Of a DNA stretch of 64,000 nt, positions 45,264 through 57,009 are shown piece after piece (the stretch's first letter is position 1; the number at the start of each line of letters is the position of its first letter). The stretch spans positions 62,001 through 126,000 of the forward strand of contig JAHRBC010000007.1 of NCBI GenBank assembly GCA_022702545.1, written 5' to 3'. Under the pieces are notes generated by a model. The model ran no database searches, had not been told where the DNA came from, and worked only from the letters and a program-made list of their open reading frames with translations. This DNA comes from Phycomyces nitens. Its lineage: Eukaryota > Mucoromycota > Mucoromycetes > Mucorales > Phycomycetaceae. The translations under genes were made by a program, and so were the position numbers.

Positions 45264-48200
45264 ATGGCTCCTATCCGTAAATCTACAAGAACAAAAGAAT
45301 GCAGATGTTCTATTTGCAAGAACAAAGAGGGAGGATTTGATTTTCTCACAGCTCAAACATTTAAGCGTCATATGCTTAAAGAAGATGCCAAAAACAGTTT
45401 TTTTGGTGGTAGATGTAAGATATATTTTATATTTGGATTTGTAAATTATTTAATTAATAATAAATATGTTTTTGAATTAAATAGCAATGGAAATTGTTGA
45501 TGATGAAGAGCAATACTTTGAGGCCGTAGACAATGTAGAGGCCATGGATTTTGAGTCTGGTGGTAAGGATTTTTTAAAATTTTATTGTTTTTTTATTAAA
45601 CCAATGTTGTTACACTTGGGCAGACTTGGAAAACGATATTGAAGGACATGAGGGGGTACAAGAACCCATTAGAAACCTACCTCTTTCTGAATCTGACGCC
45701 ATTTTTGGTGCAGAGGATGAATGCAGCTCGTTTGGTGACTCTGACTCTGACTCTGATAACGAAAGTGAAGATGAGATGCTTGATAATGAAGGTTTGTGTA
45801 GTACCTGAAATGCTAATCCACCCATCTATATAGATTGTATATTAATGAGGTGTTTTGTGTTGATATTTTTCAGAATTCAACTCAGAATTGAGTTTCATTC
45901 ATGGCTTTGTGGTCAAGGCTCTTGCCCTGTTCATTTCCTTTTACGTTGTCAATGAAGGCGCAATTATCTTGATTGCAATCGTAAACAAGATCTTGGATTT
46001 TTTTGGCGATTCTTTCCGAGTCCCATCAAGTGTCTCTGGTCTAAAAAGCATGGCAGGAATGGATACATTGACAAAGGGCATCAAGAAATATGTTGCATGT
46101 GGTGAATGCCACAGTATTTATGAGAACGATGGTGCACCTCTTTTCTGTACCTTTGACAAGTTTGGAAATAGCGCCTTGTGTGGCCATAGCTTGTTCAAGT
46201 CCAGTTCGTCCACAATCCCAAAGAAGTCGTATGTGTACCAGTCAATCAAACACTCTCTGCAAACTCTCTTTTCTCGGCCCGATTTCGAAACCCAAATCAA
46301 CTCTTGGAATCGTGGTCCCAAAGTGGAAAAGACGATGTTTGATGTGTATGATGGTGCGATGTGGAACAGTGTTAAAGACATCAATGGCAACCTCTTTGTT
46401 GATGACAGCCGCTCTCTAATGTTGACACTGAATATTGACTGGTTCCAGCCATTTGATGGTGTCTCATATTCGTGTGGTGCCATTTACTTGGCAGTAAACA
46501 ATCTTCCTCGCGATGTCAGGTTTAAAAAGGAGAACGTCATCCTCGTTGGATTAATGCCAGGCCCCAAAGAAGCAAAGACGTCTGAAATCAATAACTATCT
46601 TAGACCTCTTGTTGATGAATTGGAAGAACTGTACCAGGGAATTATACTCAAGACCCACCAATGTCCATCTGGTGTGAGAATCCGCGCTGCTCTCTTTGTT
46701 GTTGCTTGTGACATCCCTGCCGCAAGAAAAGTATGTGGGTTCACATCCCATACAAGCACAAACGCCTGTCATAAATGCAATCGTCAGTTCACTCGGTTAG
46801 CTGGCACAAGCTCTGTTGATTATTCTGGACTTGACTTCTCAAAGTGGCTCCTTCGCACTAGAGATGATAATCGTAAGGATGCTGAGGTCTGGAGAAATGC
46901 AGCCACTCAAACTGAGAGGCAGCGCCTTGAAGTTGCCAGTGGTGTTCGCTGGTCCGAACTGCATCGTCTCCAGTACTTTGACGTTGTCCGCTGCACGATC
47001 ATCGATCCAATGCATAATCTTTTCTTAGGCACTGCCAAGAGGATGATGGAGAGATGGGTTGCAGATGGAGTAATCAACGATAAGAGTTTTGTTGCCATGC
47101 AGAAGATGGTAGAGAAGATGGTGTTGCCTGCAGACTACACAACATTAAGGACGAAGATTGGAAAGGGATTCCCCTTTATGAAAGCTGATGAGTGGAAATC
47201 GTGGTGCTTGGTGTACTCTCCCGTGGTGTTAAAAAACGTGCTGCCAATGCCAAAATTCAAGAACTGGATGTTTTTTGTCAATGCTTGCCATTGTCTGACA
47301 AAGCCAAGTATCTCTGAGGACGATATTGAGGAAGCGCATCATAATCTAGAGCAGTTTGGTAAAGGTTGTGAGCAACTGTATGAGCCTGACCTCCTCTCTC
47401 CAAACATGCACCTACATCTTCACCTTCGTGAAACCATTCTGGACTTTGGGCCAGTTTACAGTTACTGGCTTTTTGGTTTCGAGAGGTACAATAGTATACT
47501 CAAGAACATCAACACCAACAGGAGAAGTGGTTTTGAGGCCACGTATATGAGAAGTTTCATTGAGGATACAAGAAAGGGAGATTTTGTTCGCGGTTTCCTA
47601 GACACACCAAGTGGACAATACTTCTCAGACGTATTTAGCAAGTTGACCATCCATCAAGACATCACCTCAACCCAAATTCCGTACCTTGATTTGTCTGCCT
47701 TCTCATTGCCAGAATTCCTTGAATTTGCAGAGAACCCATCGTTAACAGTCCACGGTAACGAGCCTTTGCCACCATCAACTCTGCCATTGAAAAAGAAACC
47801 AATGAGCATAATGCCTAGACTGGAATACAATTGTCTAGTGGAGTATTACCAGGTTGTCCATGGGGACAAAAACATTAACAGCTGCAAAGACACCATGGCC
47901 TCGACCGCTTTTGTCAATGACTGGATTGAAATGCTTGCGTCAATCAACATCATGGGCCAAATATTCAAAGGAAGGAGTGGTAAACGTCGAAATGGGTCAT
48001 ACATCCAAGCATTATTTGTTGAGGAAAAGACCGAGGCAGTGTACGCGTATGTTGGAGAGATTCAGTATCTATTTGTTCACACATTTAGTCCTGCTGTTTC
48101 TTCTTCGCATTGTGGAAATGCCTACGACAGTCAACACACTTTTGCTTTTGTAAATTGGTTCAAGACCACATCAGACACCACCAGAGAGGCTGAAGGAATT

Positions 48201-48353
48201 GAGGTTCACAAGGATGAATTTTCGGCTCTTGACTTTCAAAGCATTCTTCCTGTCCATCGGATTCTCCTGCCTGTTGCAATTGTGGATTATAAATCTAGTA
48301 GTAACATTAACAAAAAACTAGTTGTCCCTTTGCCTAGAAAGGTTTCTGCCTAA
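45264..48353 (+). CDS. Tnp2-type CACTA transposase of element P (958 aa, intact)
   Basis: Exons 45264-45414, 45485-45562, 45624-45791 and 45874-48353; all introns phase 1, 959 codons open. Exon 1: CRCSICKNK ... FKRH finger-like module. Exons 2-3: acidic. Exon 4: zinc ribbon with Cys 208, 211, 224 and 235; NIDWFQPFDG with Asp about 321; ACDIPAARK with Asp about 412; CHKCNRQF; DPMHNLFLGT with Asp about 510; HLHLHLRETILDFGPVYSYWLF; C-terminal LVVPLPRK. DDE-type cut-and-paste activity is inferred from the Tnp2 family. Best candidate, with L, for an active transposase here. Confidence 0.93.
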
Positions 48354-48448
48354 ATATATTTATCTTATCTCTCTTGTTCTTAATCATAACTTCATAGTTT
48401 GTTTTGCAAATCATGTGTTTAAAAAGTAAAAAAGACAAAAACAAAGAT

Positions 48449-49680
48449 TTATTCATTTTTGAATACCCAGGCAGGCAAATTCAAAGTCAGGTGACTTGGG
48501 GCAGGAATCTCCTTGATCGTTTTTTGCTGTCTGGGCATTCTTGTCTTTGTCTTTGTTGATGACCATCTCAGGTCATCCTCTCTTGCAAGATGGTCAATGA
48601 CCTCCAGAAGCCGGTTCAACTATATTAAATTTATCAGTCTTTTCTCATCAATCAGCACATCACTCTACAAAATATTAATTACCTCATCGCTTCTCCAACT
48701 GGGACGAGCAACACAGAGAACACGCATGCTAATACCAGGCGCAATGTCTTCCATGTCTGATTCACCATCAGACATCACATCCTTCTGGAGGACATGGAGA
48801 TAGGCCATCTCATCAGGGTTTTCAGGCTTATGGCCCATCTCCTCATCGATTGCCCTCCAGTGACGTTTGTAGGCCTCCACCCTGCGCAAGTGGATCTATA
48901 AAAATTTTCAGATTAAATTAAAAATATCAAATCGTCTTTATACTAACCTCGACAAGCCTGGTATTAGCCCGAACCTTTCTCTTCTTGGCAGAAGCTTGCT
49001 CTTCACTCATGTTTGAAGTGAGATGGTAGTACTTGTAATTGTTTTTAATTTTTTGCACTACCATGCCAGGCCAAAAACCAGCAGCACGAGGCTGCGAGAG
49101 AATGTAGTCTCTCAAGTAGTTGATGACCCTGACATTGTCTGGGTGATTAATCTTCTTGTCCTTATTCCATTTCTGTTTGCCTTCATTCTCGGCAATCAGA
49201 GCAGGATCGTTAGACGTGAAGTTCTTCTTCCACATCTTCTCATTAATGAATTCCTAGATATAATTTATTAGAAAATATTTTTTAACAAAATAATAATAAT
49301 ATTCATACCAAGACAATCGCACTCATATCACTGGTACCAAGTGAGCTGGAGGGGCCAACAGAAGGAGCCATTCCAACGGGACCAGCTTGGCCAAGAGGGA
49401 GCTGGCTCTGGACACCACTGGCATGGGCTTCCATGAACGTACTCATGGTCTGGTTGGTCTTGCCAGCAATGTCATAAACCATTCCCATTCTGGACTTGAG
49501 GAACCTCAAGTCTTCAAGGACAGTGGCCATTTCTGTCTGTCCTTGACTACTTTCCTCACTGCGACTGGGGGCCCTTGGAAGGATTTCACGCTGGCTAATA
49601 CGGCCAGCAGCAACACGGTGAATGGGAGCAGTTGGGTTTGCTCTGGCTTTGCGTCCTGAGTTTCTCTGATTTGAAGACAT
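48449..49680 (-). CDS. Companion protein B of element P (4 exons, 353 aa)
   Basis: Exons 49680-49309, 49253-48948, 48895-48683 and 48619-48449; phase 0; 354 codons open. Exon 2 keeps exactly 306 nt although its sequence has diverged (KKNFTSNDPALIAENEGKQK ... basic SAKKRKVRANTR). Exon 3 has GESDME and RPSWRSDE; exon 4 NRLLEVIDHL. The N-terminus is basic (RKARANPTAPIH) before a coiled coil. Convergent with the transposase, 95 bp apart. Confidence 0.83.
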
Positions 49681-50029
49681 TTTCTAAATATTTTTTTTTA
49701 AAATAAAATAAAATAATAAGCATAAATAAATCCATATATATTAACATATATTTCTTTGAATACATAAACATACATTATAATTTGCAGTATAAGGTATAGT
49801 GTCAAATAAGAACAATAGTATTATATATATATATAAAAGACTGTATTTATATCTTTAAAAAATATATCTGGAGTACAGTAAAAAAAAAGAGTCTTGGGTA
49901 CACAGTTTTCATAATCCCTTTATTCTCATAATTTATTAGGGCTTACTATAATCTAAAAATGCATATGGATTCTTTTTTCCCGATTTTCCCTTTTTCTCTC
50001 TCTTTTTACTTTTTGCTTCCTTTATACTC
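49681..50029. promoter_or_regulatory. Spacer upstream of B in element P
   Basis: AT-rich with a (TA)n run at about 49825-49840 and pyrimidine tracts at about 49975-50020. Divergent promoter by position. Confidence 0.35.
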
Positions 50030-50640
50030 TCTGGTAAGTACTTGAAAATTTTTCACGCAATTAAAGATAATCTTTAACATCTTTTCAATTATCTAAAAGG
50101 TGTCCTATAGTCACTTTTATTCAAGCTTGCACAAGAAAAAGGTAAATGGGCGCACTATTTTTTATTGCTGTTGCTAATCAGTAATCTTCATCTTGTAGAT
50201 TCAAAACAACTCCTTTCAATCGCAATGGCCAAAGATGACAATGATGAAGTCGAATGGACGGAATGTACTTGGTATGTTCGAATATTTTATCACTATTAAT
50301 ACTAATATATTCTGTCTTTACTATCAGCCTTTTTATCAAAGAAAATTGCCGCGTTTTAACAAAGACATGGAATATCCAACAAACCAGTTTGTCTTGGTAA
50401 GTAATCAGTCATTCCTATTGCTTTTCTAACAGAAAAATATAGATATCTTTTCTATTACGCGTACACCTTTTTTGATTGTTATATCATTATCTATCTTGAG
50501 ATACTGTTTGGTATACCTGAAAATTCGGTCTCAAAGTCTTAGTTGTCTACTCTGTTTGAGCAACTACTTTTCCAGTTATTCAAGATGATAGTCAATGAAT
50601 CAGTCATTCTCTCTACCCGTGTTTCAAAAGGTAAAAAAAT
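50030..50640 (+). other. Intron-rich region of element P, possible ORF3 counterpart
   Basis: Splice-like pairs in the same orientation as ORF3: donor at about 50033, acceptor at about 50109; donor at about 50142, acceptor at about 50199; donor at about 50272, acceptor at about 50330; donor at about 50399. One exon opens MAKDDNDEVEWTEC at 50225. The sequence does not resemble ORF3 of A, and I cannot join it into a long frame. Function unknown. Confidence 0.35.
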
Positions 50641-51175
50641 TAGTATCAATATAGCTATAGCCATGAATCTAGACCAAATTACTAGGCTGTATATTATGAG
50701 AAAAATATTTTATCAATAAAAATCTATTCGTAAACTATTTTCCATGGCCTATTTATAAAGAAGTATAAAATAAACCCCCAATTGAAAGTGTTTAAAGTGT
50801 CAAACGGATTAAACAACCAATAAATATACGTCCTTTAGAAAATAGGTGAATAGTTTGCAGAAAATAGTCGAAAAGTTTGCATCTTGATCTATTAAAAAAT
50901 AGATTTTTTTATTAATATTGAAAAAATAATTCATGTAACGTTTGACTAAAAAGAAATAAGATAACACTTTCAGTTATAGTTCTGTACACTCTTGAGTTTA
51001 ACAAGCCTACACGTCCAAAAGCAGAGCTTTATATCCACCGAATTACTTCATTATCTTATATGTGTTGTTTTTTATATATGCAAGATAACATTTCAATTTA
51101 ATTCTAGAATTTGTTTTTTATTTCACTCGAATTTTACATACTATCACATATGGGAATCGGGGTATTTTTGCAGTG
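50641..51175. other. 3' terminal non-coding region of element P
   Basis: Two related AT-rich stretches with AATAGATTTTT and TTGCA words near 50700-50900; no gene; ends in the terminal inverted repeat. Confidence 0.45.
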
Positions 51176-51200
51176 TGTTCCCACTCCTTTTGCCGTAGTG
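51176..51200 (+). mobile_element. 25-bp terminus of a CACTA-GGC element (possible other end of O)
   Basis: GTTCCCACTCC followed by TTTTGCCGTAGTG matches the end of element Q. It is wedged between the right end of P and fragment N. Confidence 0.6.
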
Positions 51201-51593
51201 TATAATCGGCAAAAGGATCGGCTTCCAAAAACAGCGAGTTCTCCTGATCACCAAGTACATCTGAGGACCCGACTTTATGGAACAAGGTAGCCAAATATAG
51301 AATATAGTAGTTATTTAGTTTCTGTTGCTATGCCAATAAATAATCCTTACGTTCAAAATCAACATCTATCATATTGCATTGGGAGGAGATTTCTAGTAAA
51401 ATATATTATGATACAATTCATAGAGTGTTTACAAAAGTAACTTGCCCCTTTCACAATCTTCAAGACGCTCTAATCTTGCTCTCTTTGCATAACGTTGAGC
51501 AGTCAGTTTCTGGACAAGACTGTAACCATTCTTGCTTGTACTGCATCTAGGGCAAAAGCACTTCTCATTGTAGACATCGGAAGTAGAAGACAT
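51201..51593 (-). pseudogene. Tnp2-type transposase, first exons only (fragment N)
   Basis: ATG at 51593; exon 1 is 148 nt (to 51446), as in C, H, J and M, with CFCPRC ... QRYAKRAR. The donor is GG/GCAAGT, a GC-AG intron, where relatives have GT. Next a short exon with MIDVDFE, then SSDVLGDQENS. The transposase core is missing. Confidence 0.7.
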
Positions 51594-51835
51594 GGTATTT
51601 GTGTATTGAAGTTTAAACAAAAAGGAAACAAGTGTTACATATGCTTTATTTGCTATGGTTTTATAAGAGTGTAAAAATATTATCTCCTGTTCTTTATATT
51701 CGAGCCAATTAAATACAAGAAAATAATATTTTCAAGGTGATCACAAAAAAACATGTTGAGTTGCAAAATTGCTTCAGCTTTCTCCACGTTCTCAGTTAAC
51801 TGTGCACAGTAGAACAGCCCACCGTTTTCCCAGTG
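51201..51835 (-). mobile_element. CACTA-type fragment N (5' end only)
   Basis: The terminus CACTGGGAAAACGG on minus begins at 51835, inside the transposase of element M. Promoter, exon 1 and two small exons follow down to 51201, where the O terminus cuts it. Confidence 0.75.
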
Positions 51836-54559
51836 GGTGTTGGCTTGCATGGTTTCCTTGTTTGCTATTAGGCTCTAATGATTTTCTGAATATATCAAGA
51901 AAGGTATGTGAATCAACAGATTGAAGAATATGTTGTACAAAGTCATCCTTATGCGATTCTTCCACAAACTTCTTCATATATGTCAACTCAAATCCATTTT
52001 TCTTGTTGGTGTGGAAGTTTTTGAGGACGCCATTATACCGCTCAAAACTGAAAAGCCAATATCCATAGACGGGCCCAAAATCCTTGATCGCTTTTGATAG
52101 ATGGAGATGCAGATGCATGTTTGGTGACAACAAATCAGCATTGTAGATAGACTCACACCCTTGGCAAAAATCCTAGAGATATTGGTGTGCCATGCCAATT
52201 TCTTCTTGTGTGATACTAGGCTTTACCAGGAGTCGGCATGCATCAACAAAAAAGATCCAGTTCCTGAAATTCCTTTCTGGACGGACACCCTTCAATGCCA
52301 CGGGTGAGTATGCCAGGCACCACGACTTCCGCTCGTCTGCCTTCATGAAGGGGAACCCCTTCCCAATCTTTGTCTTTAATGTCGTGTAGTCTGGTGGCAA
52401 TACCATCTTTTCCACCATCTTCTGCATGGCAACAAGACTCTTATCATTGACTAGACCATCTGCAACCCATCTCTCCATCATCCTCTTGGCAGTGCCTAAG
52501 AAGAGATTGTGCATTGGATCAATGATTGTGCAGCAGACAACGTCAAAGTACTGGAGACGATGCAGTTCGGACCAGCGAACACCACTGGCAACTTCAAGGC
52601 GCTGCCTCTCAGCTTGAGTGGCTGCATTTCTCCAGACCTCAGCATCCTTATGATTATCATCTCTAGTGCGAAGGAGCCACTTTGAGGAATCAAATCCAGA
52701 ATAATCAACGGAGCTTGTGCCAGCTAACCGAGTGAACCAACGATTACACTTATGACAAGTGTTTGTACTCGTATGGGAGGTGAACCCACATACTTTCCTT
52801 GCAGCGGGAATGTCACATGCAACCAGAAAGAGAGCGGCACAGACAGTTGCACCAGATGGGCATTGGTAAGTTTTCATTTGGATTCCTTTGTAGAGATCCT
52901 CCAACTCATTGACCAGTGGTTTGAGATAGTGATTTATCTCTGAGGTTTTCGCTTCTCTGGGTCCAGGCATTAATCCAACAAGGATCACATTCTCTTTCTT
53001 GAATCTGATATCCCGTGGAAGATTGTTGATTGCAAGGTAGATGGTGCCACAAGAATATGTTACACCATCAAACGGTTGAAACCAGTCAATGTTCAATGTC
53101 AACATGAGAGATCGCTCACTGTCAACAAAGGGGGTTCCATTTACATCAGCCAATTCGTTCCACATTTTCCCATCATACACATCAAACATCATGCCCTCTG
53201 CCTTTGGGCCACAATTCCATGAGTTGATCAAATCTTCAAATCCAGGGCGGTGGAAGAACTTCTGGAGAGAATTTTTGAGGGAATGGTAAACATATATCTT
53301 TTTTGGGATTCTTGATACAGAACCAGACACAAAAAGTGGGTTGCCACACACAGAGTTTTTCCCAAACTTGTCAAAGATACAATGAGATGGAGCGGCCAAA
53401 TCGTTCTCATATACTTTATGGCACTCAGAGCAAGAAATATACTTTGTGATACCATTTGTCAAAGTGTCCATATCAGCCAGCTTTTTGAGTCCAGGAACAC
53501 TGACAGGAAGGCGGAATGGATCAAAAAACAATGCAAGGATCTTGTTCACAATGGTAATCAAGACGACCGCACCTTCATCAACAACATACAAGGATACAAA
53601 GAGTGCGATGTTGATCACAATGAAACGGTGAATGAAATTTAATTTCAAGATGGATTCTGAAGAATAATCTATTACAAGGAGTATTAATTTATGAGAGTTT
53701 GTTTAAGGGCTTGATATTGATTATTATTATACAAACCTTCATCTTCAAGTATCTCACAGTCACTGTTTTCATCATCTTCATCTTCTTCCTCAGAGCTATC
53801 ATTACCAGGATCTTGTTCTTCAAACCCAAAGACAGAATCTGCCTCAGAAAAAGGTAGGCTTCTTGTCATCTCAGCTCTAGTTTCTTCAAAAGAGATTGGG
53901 CCTATAAAATCAAAATATTAGCCCTAAACAGCCAATGAAAAATAAATTATTCTTACCATTGCACTCATAATCAACTTCGGCTTCATATTGTTCACTCTGA
54001 GAAAGCTCTGCATTATCAATTGCAATGGAATCAAGTACATAACTGGTTGTCTCAGTTGCTTTATTACAAGATAATAAAATATAAACATTATTTTGCTGAA
54101 TATTAGAAATTAAATTTTTTATCTTACATCTTTGGGCAACCAATTTGTTTTCATTATCTTTTTTCAAATGACGGTTGAAAGTTTGGAGAGACAACATATT
54201 GTGGTATACACACCACAGCTGAGTAAAATACAAACTCCACAACCGATATCTGGTTCCTCTTTGCTAATGACCATGGCAAGATAACATCCCAGGAGCAGTT
54301 ATACACCAGGCACATGTACACTTCACACTACTACAGTGATAACCGACCATTACACAATAGAGATTATTAGAACAAGGGAACTAGAATAATAATTATATAA
54401 ACCACCATAATATTCTTTCTTCAATAAACAACACTCTCACAGTATCTATAAGTTCCCCAAAAACCCTTAATTACTACACATATCATATCCACCTTCTTTA
54501 TTTTTGCACACGGAGCATCTGCACTCCTTTTTAGTTCTTGAGTTGTGTGTGGGAGCCAT
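51836..54559 (-). pseudogene. Tnp2-type transposase of element M (LTR insertion, nonsense, truncation)
   Basis: Exon 1 54559-54479 and 54194-54128 (148 nt without the solo LTR and one duplication), exon 2 54058-53957, exon 3 53901-53737, exon 4 from 53668; phases agree with P. Exon 4 has NIDWFQPFDG, ACDIPAARK, CHKCNRWF and DPMHNLFLGT, closest to P. TAG at about 52173 follows AHQYL where relatives have a Glu codon. It is truncated at 51835 by element N. Three independent lesions. Confidence 0.88.
54200..54478 (+). mobile_element. Solo LTR in exon 1 of the M transposase (279 bp)
   Basis: TGTGGTATACAC to TTACTACA, flanked by CATAT at 54195-54199 and 54479-54483. TATA-like ATTATATAAACC near 54394 and AATAAACAAC near 54423 place it on plus. 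Confidence 0.82.
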
Positions 54560-54806
54560 TGTTAAATAAAATGTTTATAATTATGTTTAGCAGTAAAGAA
54601 AAGGAGTTCAAAGAATAGTTTATTACACTTTAATTGAGTTTGACTTTGACATCTAAAGGTACACAACGGTTTTTAGCCAATGGTGATGGCCAAACCATTA
54701 TTGAAATGGATTTTATAAAAAAATATCTGAATTACAATTTTATCTTTTCTGAGACACAGAACTTCAACATACTGTACATATGTAAAGTAACACCATTTTT
54801 GCAGTG
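54560..54806 (-). promoter_or_regulatory. 5' non-coding end of element M
   Basis: AT-rich; it lacks the CCAAT/TATA block of C, H and J, in keeping with M belonging to the P subgroup. It contains the terminus at 54806. Confidence 0.35.
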
Positions 54807-55311
54807 GAAACCCATCATGCTTTGGAGACCAGAAAGGCTTGAAGGCAATTGGAAGTCCTGTCCGTAAATCGTCAAGAGTTTGTTGATGAACTCAATCAAA
54901 ACAACAGCACCCTTATTGACCACATAACAGGATGCAAACAGAACAACAAAAATGGCAATTGCCCTGTGCACTGGGTTTTCGGGCATACCAGGAGTAGCAA
55001 AAGGGTCTATTATTTAAAAAGGAAAATTATTAATACTCAATCTTTGCTTGCTTTTGTATTGTAGCTATTCAATACTGACCTTCACTATCAAACTCCTTGA
55101 CCTCGATCTCTTCAACATCGGGTTCATCATCACTGTCATTGTCAGAGTCATTGGTGATTTCAGTGTCATTGCCATTGACCTCATTGTCAACTGAATCATC
55201 GTCAGACATCGGGACGGAATCCAAAAATGGTAGGCCGACCTGACCGTCCGTTTCCATGGATTTGGATTGAGAGGTCGGGATTGCTACAAATATAGAATAC
55301 ATTAGTTTATT
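54807..55311 (-). mobile_element. CACTA-type element K, second piece
   Basis: Transposase exon 3 (about 55290-55082, acidic) and the start of exon 4, cut at 54806/54807 by element M. Continues from 62687-63219 across element L. Confidence 0.8.
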
Positions 55312-57009
55312 CACTGCAAAAGAAGGGCCATTTTAGTATACTGATATTTATAAAATTCTTGACTGAATGATAAAGATTTGATATAATATTTGCCAAATTT
55401 TTCAATATTAAATTTTTAGGATTCGTTGTCTGAATGATTCCAATCAGTATACTGAAACGTCAAAGCGCAAAAAGCAAAAGGTGGGTTATTTTTTTTGTGC
55501 TTTTTTTTGTCACGAAAATTGGGGGGTTTCTTTTTTTTTCGTCCCATATTTTCTAGCCCCGAAGGATTCAGTTCTTTAAATTACTTTATATAGGTTGCTC
55601 TTTTCAATATTAAAGCAGTGTCCTCATAGGATTCAGTATGAATTCGGTATGAATTCATGGCAGATACAGGCCAAAGATGTAGTTTATAATAGTTTTTATT
55701 GGATAAAAAAAGTTTTCCTAATGATTTCTATTCGTTCTCATCTCTACTCACTCCTACTTTTATTGCCTAATATGCTAGCCTTGCCCTTTTCTCAATTGGA
55801 TGGGTATTCTTTTACTCATCCGGAGAATATATGGGTTACCCTGGTCTACTAGACCCCCTACCTTCCTTTGTTACTTGCTGCGGCACTGCTTACGTGGGTG
55901 TTTGTTTTCTTTTGAAAAAAAAGAGGGTGGCTAGATAATTTTCATGGGTTTATTTTAGCAGACTGTAAAATAATTTGAATAAAACAACAATACTTACATT
56001 GGTATTTATATCGAGAAAACTTGAATACTTTGATAAATGATATAGAAAATTTCGGTAATATCTATTAAGAATATGTCAGGAAAATAATATAAACGTTGAG
56101 TGGTTATATACTTACTTGGTAATCAGTGTAATGGGCGCAATGGCCGACCAGATGAAGAATATTTTGATTACATCTATTACATAATAGATTAGTAAAGTGA
56201 TATAAGGGCTGAAAGGTTGTATACTTACTTGGTAATGGGTATAATGGACACAATTACTGACCAGATGACATGGAATCGGCACATACCAGATGACCGAAAA
56301 AATTCTAATGAATGGAACGAATGTTAATAAAGCATGCCTAGTATATAAAAGAGTGTCATCATACCATAATATACAGCAAAGTGCTCCTCTGTATTTGTTT
56401 GTAATGGGAGGCCGTGAATTACTAAGCAGAGCAATGAGCTTGTGGAAACTGAATGAGATAATAAAAAGAACATTACCAGTATACCAGAGTTATTGACATA
56501 AACCAGCAGCCCTTGTATGGATATAGAAAAGAATATCTGGACAAATATAAGGTCATGATGAGTAAAAAAAAAATTTAAAAGAGAATGATGCTTACCATGC
56601 CGAAAAGTAAAGGAAAGGAAAAGAAAAGAAATGAACAAAGGTTGAAAGCAAAAATCCAATAGAGATCAACGGCAATATTGAGTGTCCCGAACGTGACGTG
56701 GAACTAATAAGCCCACTTAATAAAACGATTTGTATTTTTGAAACAGAGCCCAAATATTACAAATGGATTAGTCAGTGCAAGCAAATTAAATGGATTAGCC
56801 AGTTGAAGCAGATTACTAAGTATACCTGACAGCATAATGTAAGCAAAGATCAAAATACTATAAAACCTCTTTAGAAAGAAGTATATTTTTTAATTACTTT
56901 TAATTACTTTCTCATGTATGTATTATTTACGGAATATTTCAAAATCTATTGGAAAATAGATATTCATAATCAACGAACCTCACACTTTAATATATTTTTC
57001 TAGTATTCA
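55312..57009 (-). other. Intron-rich and terminal region of element L, possible ORF3 counterpart
   Basis: On minus there are several good donors: GTAAGTATA-type at about 56233 and 56120, GTAAGTATTG near 55997, GTAAGCATC near 56554. The two exons before the first pair are duplicates (TCATCTGGTC ... GATTACCAA or CATTACCAA). I could not assemble a frame. 55312-55980 shows nothing coding. Confidence 0.35.

Larger units (their letters stand above)
45012..51175 (+). mobile_element. CACTA-type element P, complete and apparently intact (6164 bp)
   Basis: Terminal inverted repeats of about 30 bp (45012 on; 51175 backward), CACTGCAAAAATACC first, differing by one C in a run. Both main genes are open. 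The flanks are GTA on the left and TGT on the right, so no duplication is visible and at least one flank has been rearranged. Confidence 0.9.
51836..54806 (-). mobile_element. CACTA-type element M, 5' two fifths
   Basis: The minus-strand terminus CACTGCAAAAATGG is at 54806. It carries the transposase only as far as the insertion of N at 51835/51836. A solo LTR sits in exon 1. It lies inside the transposase of element K. Confidence 0.8.
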
